Source: Mycobacterium sp. AZCC_0083 (GTDB lineage: Bacteria; Actinomycetota; Actinomycetes; Mycobacteriales; Mycobacteriaceae). Taken from it: DNA of 64,000 nucleotides. The DNA is taken from the NCBI RefSeq assembly GCF_014202335.1, contig NZ_JACHGP010000003.1, positions 248,001 through 312,000 on the forward strand. Reading direction: 5' to 3'. Position numbers and translations under genes: made by a program. Under the pieces are notes generated by a model. The model was given only the letters and a program-made list of their open reading frames with translations, had not been told where the DNA came from and made no database searches. Of this stretch, positions 27,288 to 36,747 are shown piece after piece (positions within the stretch are counted from its first letter, which is position 1; each line of letters begins with the position of its first letter).

Positions 27288-28628
27288 TCAGAAGAGTAGT
27301 TGGGCTATCGAATAGATCGCCAAGCCGGCGAGCGACCCAACGACGGTGCCGTTGATCCGAATGAATTGCAGGTCACGGCCGACATGCAATTCGATGCGCC
27401 GGCTGGCCTCGTCGGCATCCCAACGTTCGATCGTCTCCGTGATGATCGCTGTGATCTCCGTCCCATACTGCTCGACCAGGTGCTGCGCGGCCCGCACGAT
27501 CCAGTTGTCGACCTTGTCGCGGAGGTCTGCGTCGTCGCGCAACGACTCGCCGATGTGCACCACCGAGTCGGCGATCCGGGAGCGCAGCGCCGAGGACGGG
27601 TCGTCGACGGACTCCAGAAGGATGCGCTTGGCCGCGCTCCACGCGGTCTCGGCCGCCTTGGCGACCTCGTCGCGCGCCATGATCTGGTCCTTCACGTTCT
27701 CGGCGCGGTCGATCGTCGCCTTGTCGTGCTGCAGATCGTCGGCGAACTCGAACAGGAACTTGGTGGCAGAGCGACGGAGTTCGTGGTCGGGGTTGCGCCG
27801 CACCTTGTCGGTGAAGTCCATCAGCTCGCGATGAATCCGGTCGCCGACGAGATGGTCCACCCAGCGCGGTGACCACGTCGGCGAGTCACGTTCGATCACC
27901 CTCTCGATGACCTCGCCCGAGTTCAGGGACCACTCGAACGCGCGATCCGCCAACAGCTGAATGAGCGCCTCCTGGCGGCCCTCCTCCAGCAGGCTGGCCA
28001 GCACCCGTCCGATCGGCGGCCCCCACTGTGGTTCGGCGATGCGCTTGACGATCATCCGGTCCAGCACCTGCTGGATGTCCTCGTCGCGCAGCATCTCGAC
28101 CAGCACCCGCAGCACCGTCGATGCCTCTGCGGCGACCCGTTCGGCGTGCGACGGCTCGGAGAGCCACTTGCCCACCCGCCCGGCCACCTCGGCGCCGCGC
28201 AGCTTGGCCTCAACGACCTCGGGGGACATGAAGTTCTCCCTGACGAACGTGCCAAGGCCCTCGCCGAGCTGGTCCTTCTTGCGCTTGATGATCGCGGTGT
28301 GCGGGATCGGGATGCCCAGCGGATGCTTGAACAGGGCCGTCACCGCGAACCAGTCGGCCAGCGCGCCGACCATGCCGGCCTCCGAGGCCGCTCGGACATA
28401 ACCCACCCAAGGCGCCGCTCCATTGGACTGCGCCCACGTGCACACCAGGAAGATCACCGTCGCCCCGACCAGGAAGCCCAGCGCGACGACCTTCATCCGG
28501 CGCAGACCGGTACGGCGTTCGGCGTCCGCGGCGGAGTCGGCGCCGGCCAGCGTTTCGGCAAAACTCTGGCGCGGTTCGGCCGTTGGTCCTGGCGAGGATC
28601 GGTGTACCACCCCCCAATCATCCGTCAT
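27288..28628 (-). CDS. DUF445 membrane protein (Rv0473-like)
   Basis: 446 residues: hydrophobic segment VVALGFLVGATVIFLVCTWA, then GYVRAASEAGMVGALADWFAVTALFKHP, the family signature, a long amphipathic helical region and a C-terminal hydrophobic segment (NGTVVGSLAGLAIYSIAQLL). YjiN-like family of unknown function. It is divergent from the TetR gene, with a 20-bp inverted repeat between the two. Confidence 0.85.
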   Translation of the reverse strand: MTDDWGVVHRSSPGPTAEPRQSFAETLAGADSAADAERRTGLRRMKVVALGFLVGATVIFLVCTWAQSNGAAPWVGYVRAASEAGMVGALADWFAVTALFKHPLGIPIPHTAIIKRKKDQLGEGLGTFVRENFMSPEVVEAKLRGAEVAGRVGKWLSEPSHAERVAAEASTVLRVLVEMLRDEDIQQVLDRMIVKRIAEPQWGPPIGRVLASLLEEGRQEALIQLLADRAFEWSLNSGEVIERVIERDSPTWSPRWVDHLVGDRIHRELMDFTDKVRRNPDHELRRSATKFLFEFADDLQHDKATIDRAENVKDQIMARDEVAKAAETAWSAAKRILLESVDDPSSALRSRIADSVVHIGESLRDDADLRDKVDNWIVRAAQHLVEQYGTEITAIITETIERWDADEASRRIELHVGRDLQFIRINGTVVGSLAGLAIYSIAQLLF

Positions 28629-28649
28629 CGCGCCACCGGCGCTTCGCTC

Positions 28650-28669
28650 CCGTCGGTCACGACCGACGG
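28650..28669. promoter_or_regulatory. Inverted repeat, likely TetR operator
   Basis: CCGTCGGT-CACG-ACCGACGG, perfect 8-bp arms, sited just upstream of TATTAT (28678-28683), which lies 33 bases before the TetR GTG. Its position over the -35 area of the divergent promoter suits autoregulation by the adjacent TetR protein. Confidence 0.5.
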
Positions 28670-28715
28670 ATCAGCCGTATTATCAAGAACAACTAGGGAA
28701 TGGACTGGTGCGACA

Positions 28716-29420
28716 GTGGCACAACAGACCCCAGCGGGGGCGCTGAAGACAGACGGACGTAAACGACGCTGGCACCAGCACAAGGTCGACCGTCGCGGTG
28801 AGTTGGTCGACGGCACCCTCGAAGCGATCCGCCGGCGCGGCAGCAACGTCAGCATGGACGAGATCGCCGCCGAGATCGGCGTTTCGAAGACCGTTCTGTA
28901 CCGCTACTTCGTCGACAAGAACGATCTCACCACGGCCGTGATGATGCGCTTCGCGCAGACCACGCTGATCCCCAACATGGCGGCGGCGTTGTCATCCAAC
29001 CTCGACGGCTACGACCTGACCCGCGAGATCATCCGCGTGTACGTCGCCACGGTGGCCGCCGAGCCCGAGATCTATCCGTTCGTGATGGCCAACAGCTCGG
29101 CGACCAAGAGCAAGGCCGTCGCCGACTCCGAGCAGATCATCGCGCGCATGCTCGGCGTCATGCTGCGCAGGCGGATGCAGGAAGCCGGCATGGACACCCA
29201 TGGCGCTCAGCCGTGGGCGTTCATGATCGTCGGCGGCGTACAGTTGGCCACCCACTCCTGGATGTCACACCCGCGCATGACGGCCGACGAGCTGATCGAC
29301 TATCTGACCATGCTGTCGTGGAGCGCGCTGCGCGGAATCGTCGAAGTGAACGGATCGCTGGAGAAGTTCAATTCGATACCGCATCCATCGCCGATTCTGC
29401 CGCCGCAACTGCTTGACTGA
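28716..29420 (+). CDS. TetR-family regulator (Rv0472c-like)
   Basis: 234 residues from GTG 28716. The DNA-binding helix-turn-helix is at ~25-70 (MDEIAAEIGVSKTVLYRYFV), preceded by a basic arm (GRKRRWHQHKVDRRGE). The ligand domain includes WAFMIVGGVQLATHSWM. Known family role: local repressor. It faces the DUF445 gene and runs into the PPK2 gene with four bases between stop and start, so it probably controls one or both. Confidence 0.88.
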   Translation: MAQQTPAGALKTDGRKRRWHQHKVDRRGELVDGTLEAIRRRGSNVSMDEIAAEIGVSKTVLYRYFVDKNDLTTAVMMRFAQTTLIPNMAAALSSNLDGYDLTREIIRVYVATVAAEPEIYPFVMANSSATKSKAVADSEQIIARMLGVMLRRRMQEAGMDTHGAQPWAFMIVGGVQLATHSWMSHPRMTADELIDYLTMLSWSALRGIVEVNGSLEKFNSIPHPSPILPPQLLD

Positions 29421-29424
29421 TCGG

Positions 29425-30297
29425 ATGAGCAAGTCTTCCCAACCTGACCTCCCCGAGTTGTGGACCCACGAACCGCACGTCCACCTCGAGTTCAAACCGG
29501 GCGAACTGGTCTCGGACATCAAGACCGATGCCACCCCTGGATTCAAGGGGTCCAAGAGCGACGCACCGGACCTGCAGGCCGAACGCAACGACCGCTTCGC
29601 CGAACTGCAGGAGATGCTGTACGCCAGCAGTCGCTCCGGTGACACCAGGTCGGTGCTGCTGGTACTGCAGGGGATGGACACCGCGGGCAAGGGCGGCATC
29701 GTCAAACACGTTGTCGGAGCATGCAATCCGCAAGGCATCCGCTACACCAGCTTCGGCAAGCCGACGAAGGAGGAGCTCGACCACCACTACCTGTGGCGGA
29801 TCCGCAACGCGTTGCCGACCGCGGGCCACATCGGGGTGTTCGACCGTTCGCACTACGAAGACGTACTGATCGTGCGTGTGCACGACCTGGTGCCACCGGA
29901 GGTCTGGGGCGCCAGATACGACGAGATCAACGCGTTCGAGAAGGAGTTGGTCGAAGGCGGCACGACGATCGTCAAGGTCGCCATGTTCGTCTCGCTCGAC
30001 GAGCAGAAGGCGCGACTCGAGGAGCGACTCGAGCGGCCGGACAAGTACTGGAAGTACAACCCGGCCGACATCGACGAACGCCTGCTGTGGCCGAAGTACC
30101 AGCAGGCCTACCAAGCGGTGCTGGACAAGACCTCCACCGAGTACGCGCCGTGGCACGTCATCCCGTGCGACCGCAAGTGGTATTCGCGGCTGGCCATCAC
30201 CGAGCTGCTGATCGAGGCGCTGGAGGGGCTCGACTTGTCCTGGCCGCCAGCCAATTTCGACGTCGAAGCCGAGAAGAAGCGGCTGGCTGGCAGCTGA
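29425..30297 (+). CDS. ppk2: Polyphosphate kinase 2 family protein, copy A
   Basis: 290 residues. Walker A GMDTAGKGG at 83-91, Walker B FDRSHYEDVL at 139-148, and a basic lid region (ERLERPDKYWKYNPADIDER). PPK2 enzymes use polyphosphate to phosphorylate nucleotides, or make polyphosphate from them. The subclass (NMP or NDP acceptor) cannot be settled by eye. ATG at 29425 is preferred over an upstream TTG that would overlap the TetR stop; it appears translationally coupled to the TetR gene. The protein is clearly different from the second PPK2 at 49.8 kb. Confidence 0.88.
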   Translation: MSKSSQPDLPELWTHEPHVHLEFKPGELVSDIKTDATPGFKGSKSDAPDLQAERNDRFAELQEMLYASSRSGDTRSVLLVLQGMDTAGKGGIVKHVVGACNPQGIRYTSFGKPTKEELDHHYLWRIRNALPTAGHIGVFDRSHYEDVLIVRVHDLVPPEVWGARYDEINAFEKELVEGGTTIVKVAMFVSLDEQKARLEERLERPDKYWKYNPADIDERLLWPKYQQAYQAVLDKTSTEYAPWHVIPCDRKWYSRLAITELLIEALEGLDLSWPPANFDVEAEKKRLAGS

Positions 30298-30299
30298 CG

Positions 30300-31274
<975 letters not shown>

Positions 31275-31347
31275 TCACAAGCTAGCTTAGCTAATGAACC
31301 CTACTTTGCTCCACGCCGACATCTACGCGTCACCTATGTGCCACCTG

Positions 31348-32202
31348 TTAGTACGAGTAGAAACCCTGCCCCGACTTCTTGCCAAGCTGGCCCGCTTCGA
31401 CCATGCGCTGCAGCAACGGCGGTGGCCCGTAGAGCGGCTCCTTGAATTCCTCGAACATGCTGTCCGCGATCAACTTCAACGTATCCAGCCCGACCAGGTC
31501 GGACAGCCTGAGTGGCCCCATCGGATGCGACAAACCGGCGACGATGGCCGTGTCGATGTCCTCGATGGTGGCGACGCCCGCCTCGGCCATTCGGATGGCC
31601 GACAACAGGTAGGGCACCAGCAGCGCGTTGACGACGAAGCCCGACCGGTCGGCACACTTCACCACCTTCTTGCCAAGCACTTCGCTGGCGAACTGCTCGG
31701 TGCGTGCGATCGCCTCGTCTGTCGTGACCAGCGTCCCGACCAGTTCGACGAGCGGCAGCACGGGCACGGGGTTGAAGAAGTGCAACCCCAGCACGCGACC
31801 CGGATTCTTGGTCGCCGCAGCGATCTTCATGATCGGGATGCTCGACGTGTTGGAGGCCAGCACGGCGTCCGGATCGGTGACGACCTCGTCCAGCTCGGCG
31901 AACACCTTGGCCTTCACGGCGGCGTCCTCGACGATCGCCTCGATGACGAGCTGGCGATCGGACAGGTCCGACAGCTTCGTGGTGACGCTCAGCCGGGCCA
32001 ACGCCGCGTCGCGCTCGGCTTCGGACAATTTGCCCTTGCTGACACCGCGTTCCAACGACTTGGTGATCCGGTCGCGGCCCGCGTCGACCAACGCCTCGGT
32101 CGGCTCGTAGATCCGCACGTTCGCGCCCGCCCGCAGCGACACCTCGGCGATGCCAGCACCCATCTGCCCGGCGCCGACGACGCCAACTCGCTCAATGCTC
32201 AC
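31348..32202 (-). CDS. fadB2: 3-hydroxybutyryl-CoA dehydrogenase
   Basis: NAD-dependent oxidation of 3-hydroxyacyl-CoA in beta-oxidation of short chains. 284 residues: Rossmann motif RVGVVGAGQMGAGIAEVSLR, catalytic His in LGLHFFNPVPVLPLVE, and C-terminal helical domain (VNALLVPYLLSAIRMAEAGV, LIADSMFEEFKEPLYGPP). It follows icl after a hairpin at 32253-32283 that could partly uncouple the two. Genomic pairing with icl fits growth on fatty acids. Confidence 0.93.
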   Translation of the reverse strand: MSIERVGVVGAGQMGAGIAEVSLRAGANVRIYEPTEALVDAGRDRITKSLERGVSKGKLSEAERDAALARLSVTTKLSDLSDRQLVIEAIVEDAAVKAKVFAELDEVVTDPDAVLASNTSSIPIMKIAAATKNPGRVLGLHFFNPVPVLPLVELVGTLVTTDEAIARTEQFASEVLGKKVVKCADRSGFVVNALLVPYLLSAIRMAEAGVATIEDIDTAIVAGLSHPMGPLRLSDLVGLDTLKLIADSMFEEFKEPLYGPPPLLQRMVEAGQLGKKSGQGFYSY

Positions 32203-32252
32203 GCTGACACTTTCTACTCCACCCCCGCCGAACAGTCCGTTGGCTCCAGTAA

Positions 32253-32283
32253 ATGGCCCTCAATCGCATGGATTCAGGGCCAT
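32253..32283 (-). terminator. Hairpin between icl and fadB2
   Basis: Inverted repeat of 13-base arms with one mismatch around GCATG (left arm ATGGCCCTCAATC), followed on the minus strand by TTTACTGG. Placed 28 bases after the icl stop, it could act as an intrinsic terminator or attenuator limiting fadB2 expression from the icl promoter. Confidence 0.6.
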
Positions 32284-32310
32284 CTACGTCTGCTCGCGCA
32301 GGGCTGGTGT

Positions 32311-33597
32311 CTAGTGGAACTGACCTTCCTCGGTCGAACCCGCGAGCGCGGTGGTCGACGAGGTCGGGTCCACGGTGGTGGCGATCCGGTCGAAGTAGCC
32401 TGCGCCAACCTCGCGCTGGTGCTTCGTCGCGGTGTAGCCGCGCTCCTCGGCGGCGAACTCGCGCTCCTGCAGCTCGACGTAGGCGCTCATCTGGTTGCGG
32501 GCGTAGCCGTGGGCCAGATCGAACATCGAGTAGTTGAGGGCGTGGAAGCCGGCAAGGGTGATGAACTGGAACTTGAAGCCCATCGCGCCGAGCTCGTTCT
32601 GGAACTTCGCGATGGTCGCGTCGTCCAGGTGCTGCTTCCAGTTGAAGGACGGCGAGCAGTTGTAGGCCAGCATCTGGTCGGGGAATTCGCTCTTGACGCC
32701 CTCGGCGAACTTCTTGGCCAGCTCCAGGTCCGGGGTGCCGGTCTCCATCCAGATCAGGTCGGAGTACGGCGCGTAGGACTTGGCGCGGGCGATGCAGGGC
32801 TCGAGACCGTTCTTGACGCGGTAGAAGCCTTCCTTGGTCCGCTCACCGGTGATGAACGGCTGATCGCGCTCGTCGACGTCGGAGGTGATCAGCGTGGCTG
32901 CCTCGGCGTCGGTGCGGGCGATGACGACCGTCGGGACGTCGGCGACGTCGGACGCCAGGCGGGCCGAGGTCAGGGTGCGGATGTGCTGCTGCGTGGGGAT
33001 CAGCACCTTGCCACCGAGGTGGCCGCACTTCTTCTCCGACGCGAGCTGGTCCTCCCAGTGCGAACCGGCGACACCGGCGGCGATCATGGCCTTCTGCAGC
33101 TCGTAGACGTTCAGCGCGCCACCGAAGCCCGCTTCACCGTCGGCGACGATCGGGGCGAGCCAGTTCTCCACCGAGCGGTCGCCCTCGACCTTGGCGATCT
33201 GGTCGGCGCGCAGCAGCGCGTTGTTGATCCGGCGGACCACCTGCGGCACCGAGTTGGCCGGGTAGAGGCTCTGGTCGGGGTAGGTGTGGCCGGACAGGTT
33301 CGCGTCACCGGCGACCTGCCAACCGGACAGGTAGATGGCCTTGAGGCCGGCGCGGACCTGCTGCACCGCCTGGTTGCCGGTCAGCGCGCCAAGCGAGTTG
33401 ACGTAGTCCATGTCGTGGAGCTGCTCCCAGAGCACCTCGGCGCCACGGCGGGCAAGCGTGCTCTCCTCGACGACGTGACCCTGCAGGGCGACGACGTCCT
33501 CGGCGGAGTACGTGCGCTCGATGCCCTTCCAACGGGGGTTGGTGTTCCAGTCGTGCTGGATCTGCTCCGGGCTCTTCGGCGTGCCAACTGTGGACAT
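32311..33597 (-). CDS. icl: Isocitrate lyase
   Basis: Glyoxylate shunt enzyme splitting isocitrate into glyoxylate and succinate, with methylisocitrate lyase activity in mycobacteria. 428 residues, the same as M. tuberculosis ICL1. The catalytic loop KKCGHLGGK places the nucleophile at Cys191. ATG at 33597 has a strong AAAGGAG site seven bases upstream; an upstream in-frame start is rejected. The upstream region carries RamB-like TTGCAA motifs, a GlnR-like palindrome and two other perfect palindromes. Confidence 0.97.
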   Translation of the reverse strand: MSTVGTPKSPEQIQHDWNTNPRWKGIERTYSAEDVVALQGHVVEESTLARRGAEVLWEQLHDMDYVNSLGALTGNQAVQQVRAGLKAIYLSGWQVAGDANLSGHTYPDQSLYPANSVPQVVRRINNALLRADQIAKVEGDRSVENWLAPIVADGEAGFGGALNVYELQKAMIAAGVAGSHWEDQLASEKKCGHLGGKVLIPTQQHIRTLTSARLASDVADVPTVVIARTDAEAATLITSDVDERDQPFITGERTKEGFYRVKNGLEPCIARAKSYAPYSDLIWMETGTPDLELAKKFAEGVKSEFPDQMLAYNCSPSFNWKQHLDDATIAKFQNELGAMGFKFQFITLAGFHALNYSMFDLAHGYARNQMSAYVELQEREFAAEERGYTATKHQREVGAGYFDRIATTVDPTSSTTALAGSTEEGQFH

Positions 33598-33751
33598 TGC
33601 GGCTCCTTTGGTTTGCAAGTCGCTTGGGGCGTCGGGCTTCGATCTTGTTAACGCCTCAGCAGCTTCACTGGTGTGCTAACTCGAGGATGCACCACCACAT
33701 ATCCGCAGGTCCAGTCGTTTCAGTTGCCAATTTTCGCCAACACCCCGCGAT

Positions 33752-33770
33752 AACTTGCAAATCTTGCGAA
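33752..33770. promoter_or_regulatory. RamB/PrpR-type TTGCAA motif upstream of icl
   Basis: AACTTGCAAATCTTGCGAA: a TTGCAAA core with a second TTGCGAA half-site eight bases on. A further GTTTGCAAG at 33611-33619 is in the icl leader. RamB-type regulators recognise TTTGCAA-like sequence upstream of icl, and ramB lies about 1 kb to the right. Confidence 0.5.
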
Positions 33771-33782
33771 GGTGGCCAACAG

Positions 33783-33796
33783 CTGAACCGGTTCAG
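33783..33796. promoter_or_regulatory. Perfect 14-bp palindrome upstream of icl
   Basis: CTGAACCGGTTCAG. It abuts the GlnR-like box and lies about 190 bases upstream of icl. The protein that would bind it is not known. Confidence 0.45.
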
Positions 33797-33798
33797 AA

Positions 33799-33814
33799 GT
33801 TACCGTGCGGTAAC
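33799..33814. promoter_or_regulatory. GlnR-box-like palindrome upstream of icl
   Basis: GTTACCG-TG-CGGTAAC. Read as GTTAC-N6-GTAAC it fits the actinobacterial GlnR consensus GTnAC-n6-GnAAC closely. This would connect nitrogen status with glyoxylate-shunt expression; inferred from sequence only. Confidence 0.5.
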
Positions 33815-33828
33815 GGATTTTCGCTGGT

Positions 33829-33844
33829 CAGTACGCCCGTACTG
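33829..33844. promoter_or_regulatory. Inverted repeat after Rv0466-like gene, upstream of icl
   Basis: CAGTAC-GCCC-GTACTG, 15 bases past the thioesterase stop on the minus strand. It is either a weak terminator for that gene or a third operator of the icl control region. Confidence 0.4.
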
Positions 33845-33858
33845 TTAAACCCGACCGT

Positions 33859-34677
33859 TCAGAGGGCGAACACGCAAGCGACGGCTTTGGTCTCGTCGCC
33901 GACCACGTATGTGAGCGTTGTAACAGTGCGATCGGAGAGCTCTTCGCCGAACAAGTCGGTCGAGCCGGCCGGGTGCACGTGGGTGATGATCTCCAACTCG
34001 TCACCCAAAGCGACCGGAAGGTCGTGTTCGATGGTCACCCGCAGCGGCTTCTGCAGCAGCTCGGGATTGTTGTAGAGGTAGTCCTCGACGACGCTCCAGT
34101 ACACGGAGTTGTTCATGTGGTCGAAGATGTCGATGTCGCTGACGCGAACCGGATATGGGCGGACCTGCGTGGCGTCCTCGCGGCCGCCTGCCTTCAGATA
34201 GGCCTTCCACCGCAGTCGGTCGACGGTGGTGGTGCGCTGCAGTCCCGCGATGAAGTCGTCGGAGATGCGTGCCGGTCCCTGCGTCTCCCGGTTGATGTTG
34301 ATCCAGAATGCCTCGGACTCGATCAGGCCGCCCTTGCGACCGTCGATGCGCACCCGCATCTCACACCAGCGGTTCGACGTTCCCGAGCACCAGCGCCGCA
34401 GACGCAACATGTCCTGGAACTCGATGGGGCGGATCAGGTCGATCATCGTGCGCCGGACGATCCAGAGCGGATGGGTCTCCTCGTACCCCAGCTCGCGCAA
34501 CTGGTCCGTGCCGACGTCCTGGATGTGCCGGGTGGCGGCATCGAAGCGAAGCCTGCCGGTCCGGTCGGTGTCGGCCACCCGCAGTGGCCAGTTGGCGTCG
34601 AAGACATCCGGGTGCGGATCGGGCACGGGCATCATGGTCTTGGCCAGGCCAGTGACCGCTCCAATGCTGGTACTCAC
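33859..34677 (-). CDS. Acyl-ACP thioesterase (FatA-type; Rv0466-like)
   Basis: About 272 residues with two hot-dog domains of the plant-type acyl-ACP thioesterase family. Family landmarks are WPLRVADTDRTGRLRFDAATRHIQD, PLWIVRRTMIDLIRP and, in the second domain, VRVSDIDIFDHMNNSVYW, where Asp/Asn/His of DHMNN form the catalytic region. The start is uncertain: GTG 34677 (reading MSTSIGAV) or GTG six codons earlier. It lies upstream of icl on the same strand and faces ramB. Confidence 0.85.
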   Translation of the reverse strand: MSTSIGAVTGLAKTMMPVPDPHPDVFDANWPLRVADTDRTGRLRFDAATRHIQDVGTDQLRELGYEETHPLWIVRRTMIDLIRPIEFQDMLRLRRWCSGTSNRWCEMRVRIDGRKGGLIESEAFWININRETQGPARISDDFIAGLQRTTTVDRLRWKAYLKAGGREDATQVRPYPVRVSDIDIFDHMNNSVYWSVVEDYLYNNPELLQKPLRVTIEHDLPVALGDELEIITHVHPAGSTDLFGEELSDRTVTTLTYVVGDETKAVACVFAL

Positions 34678-34754
34678 AGCTCGAAATACTGCCACGAGCG
34701 ACCCATTGCCAAGAATGCAAAGGTAGCCTTCGCAGGGTTGTTACGCTGGCTGAC

Positions 34755-36182
34755 GTGGCCAAAACCTTCGTCGGATCGCGGGTGCGACAGCTTCGCAGCG
34801 AGCGCGGATTCAGCCAGGCGGCGTTGGCTCAGATGCTCGACATCTCCCCCAGCTACCTGAATCAGATCGAGCACGACGTTCGTCCGCTGACGGTCGCCGT
34901 GCTGTTGCGCATCACCGAGGTGTTCGGCGTCGATGCCACGTTCTTCGCCTCGCAGGACGACACCCGGTTGGTCGCCGAGTTGCGCGAGGTGACGTTGGAC
35001 CGCGACCTCGGCATCGACGTCGACCCGGCCGAGATCGCCGACGTCGTCGCTGCGCATCCCGCGGTCGCCCGCGCGATGGTCAACCTTCATCGGCGCTACC
35101 GGCTCACCACGACGCAGCTGGCCGCCGCGACCGAGGACCGATTCTCCGACGGAAGCGGCTTCAGTTCGGGGTCGGGGTCGATCACCATGCCGCACGAAGA
35201 AGTCCGCGACTACTTCTACCAGCGGCAGAACTACCTGCACGAGCTCGACGCCGCCGCCGAGGACCTCACGGTTCGCATGGGGATGCACCGCGCCGATCTG
35301 GCCCGCGACCTGTCCGACCGGCTCACCAGGGTGCACGGCGTGCATATCGTCCAGCGGATCGACCTCGGCGACGGCGTGCTGCACCGCTTCGACCCCCAGA
35401 CCAAGACGCTGGAGATCGGAAGGCACCTCGCGTCGGGTCAGTACGTGTTCAAGCTCGCCGCCGAGTTGGCCTACCTCGAGTTCGGCGACCTCATCGACGG
35501 CATGGTCACGGAGGGCAACTTCACCAGCGACGAGGCGGTCAAGCTGGCGCGGCTCGGCCTGGCCAACTACTTCGCGGCGGCGACGGTCCTGCCCTACCGC
35601 CAGTTCCACGACATCGCCGAGAAGTTCCGCTACGACGTCGAGCGGCTGTCGGCGTTCTACTTGGTGAGCTACGAGACCATCGCGCACCGCCTCTCGTCTC
35701 TTCAGCGTCCCGCGATGCGCGGTGTCCCCCTCTCGTTCGTGCGGGTGGACCGGGCAGGCAACATGTCGAAACGTCAGTCCGCCACCGGTTTTCACTTCTC
35801 GTCCAGCGGCGGCACCTGCCCGCTGTGGAACGTCTACGAGACGTTCGCCAACCCGGGCAAGATCCTGGTGCAGATCGCCCAGATGCCCGACGGCAGGAGC
35901 TACATGTGGGTGGCCCGCACCGTCGAACGGCGCGCGTCGCGCTACGGCCAGCCGGGTAAGACGTTCGCGATCGGCCTCGGTTGCGAACTCCGGCACGCCC
36001 ATCGGTTGGTCTACTCGGAGGGGCTCGACCTGGCCGGTGAGATCGCCACGCCGATCGGTGCCGGTTGCCGGGTCTGCGAACGCGACAACTGCCCGCAGCG
36101 GGCCTTCCCCGCGCTGGGCCGTGCGCTCGATCTCGACGAGCACCGCAGTACTGTCTCCCCATACCTGGTCAAGCACCAATAG
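34755..36182 (+). CDS. ramB: RamB-type transcriptional regulator of acetate metabolism
   Basis: 475 residues: XRE helix-turn-helix at ~10-65 (VGSRVRQLRSERGFSQAALA, then QMLDISPSYLNQIEHDVRPL), an IrrE/DUF955-like central region, and a C-terminal DUF2083-type domain with a Cys cluster GAGCRVCERDNCPQRAF. In M. tuberculosis and Corynebacterium it represses glyoxylate-cycle genes on sugar and responds to carbon source; related PrpR carries an Fe-S or CoA-type sensor. GTG start. Its own upstream region has a TGCAAAG motif, suggesting autoregulation. Confidence 0.92.
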   Translation: MAKTFVGSRVRQLRSERGFSQAALAQMLDISPSYLNQIEHDVRPLTVAVLLRITEVFGVDATFFASQDDTRLVAELREVTLDRDLGIDVDPAEIADVVAAHPAVARAMVNLHRRYRLTTTQLAAATEDRFSDGSGFSSGSGSITMPHEEVRDYFYQRQNYLHELDAAAEDLTVRMGMHRADLARDLSDRLTRVHGVHIVQRIDLGDGVLHRFDPQTKTLEIGRHLASGQYVFKLAAELAYLEFGDLIDGMVTEGNFTSDEAVKLARLGLANYFAAATVLPYRQFHDIAEKFRYDVERLSAFYLVSYETIAHRLSSLQRPAMRGVPLSFVRVDRAGNMSKRQSATGFHFSSSGGTCPLWNVYETFANPGKILVQIAQMPDGRSYMWVARTVERRASRYGQPGKTFAIGLGCELRHAHRLVYSEGLDLAGEIATPIGAGCRVCERDNCPQRAFPALGRALDLDEHRSTVSPYLVKHQ

Positions 36183-36192
36183 ACTCGCGAGG

Positions 36193-36747
36193 GTGAGCGC
36201 TGCCGAAACTGCCCCCGCCCGCATTCCGCCCGGTGGCTTCCGTGAGCTGGGTCCCGTCGGCTGGGTGATCGCCAAGGCCGGCGCGAAGCAGATCCGCGCG
36301 CCAAGGTTCACGCTGTTCACCGTTCTCGGTCAGCACAAGCTGCTGTTCTTGGCCTGGCTGCCGTTCGGCGGCTACCTCCTCGGGGCGGGCAAGCTGCCGC
36401 GCAAGGAAGCCGAACTGGTGATCCTGCGGGTCGGTCACCTACGCAATTGCGAGTACGAACTTCAGCAGCACCGTCGGCTGGCGCGCAGCCGTGGGGTCGA
36501 CGCCGACCTGCAAGCGAAGATCTTCGAGGGGCCCGATGCCGAGGGGCTGACCGATCGCCAGCGCGTGCTGATCACCGCAACCGACGAGTTCGTCGTCACC
36601 CGGTCGGTGTCAGCCGAGACGTGGGCGGCGCTGGCGACTCATCTGGACCGACCGCGGCTCATCGAATTCTGCATGCTCGCCGGTCATTACGACATGCTGG
36701 CGGCCACCATCGCCACCCTGCAAGTTCCGCTGGACTTCCCCGACTAG
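36193..36747 (+). CDS. Carboxymuconolactone decarboxylase / AhpD-like protein (Rv0464c-like)
   Basis: 184 residues from GTG 36193. All-helical CMD fold with RKEAELVILRVGHLRNCEYE and QQHRRLARSRG, matching the family segment that in AhpD carries CxxC. Here only a single Cys (NCEYE) precedes the Glu/His, so thiol peroxidase chemistry is doubtful. It starts 10 bases after ramB and overlaps the convergent GlxA-type gene by four bases. Confidence 0.85.
   Translation: MSAAETAPARIPPGGFRELGPVGWVIAKAGAKQIRAPRFTLFTVLGQHKLLFLAWLPFGGYLLGAGKLPRKEAELVILRVGHLRNCEYELQQHRRLARSRGVDADLQAKIFEGPDAEGLTDRQRVLITATDEFVVTRSVSAETWAALATHLDRPRLIEFCMLAGHYDMLAATIATLQVPLDFPD

Noticed and set aside
31294..33651. A 785-codon plus-strand frame
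   Set aside because: It runs antisense through fadB2 and icl, both with clear motifs; a shadow reading frame.
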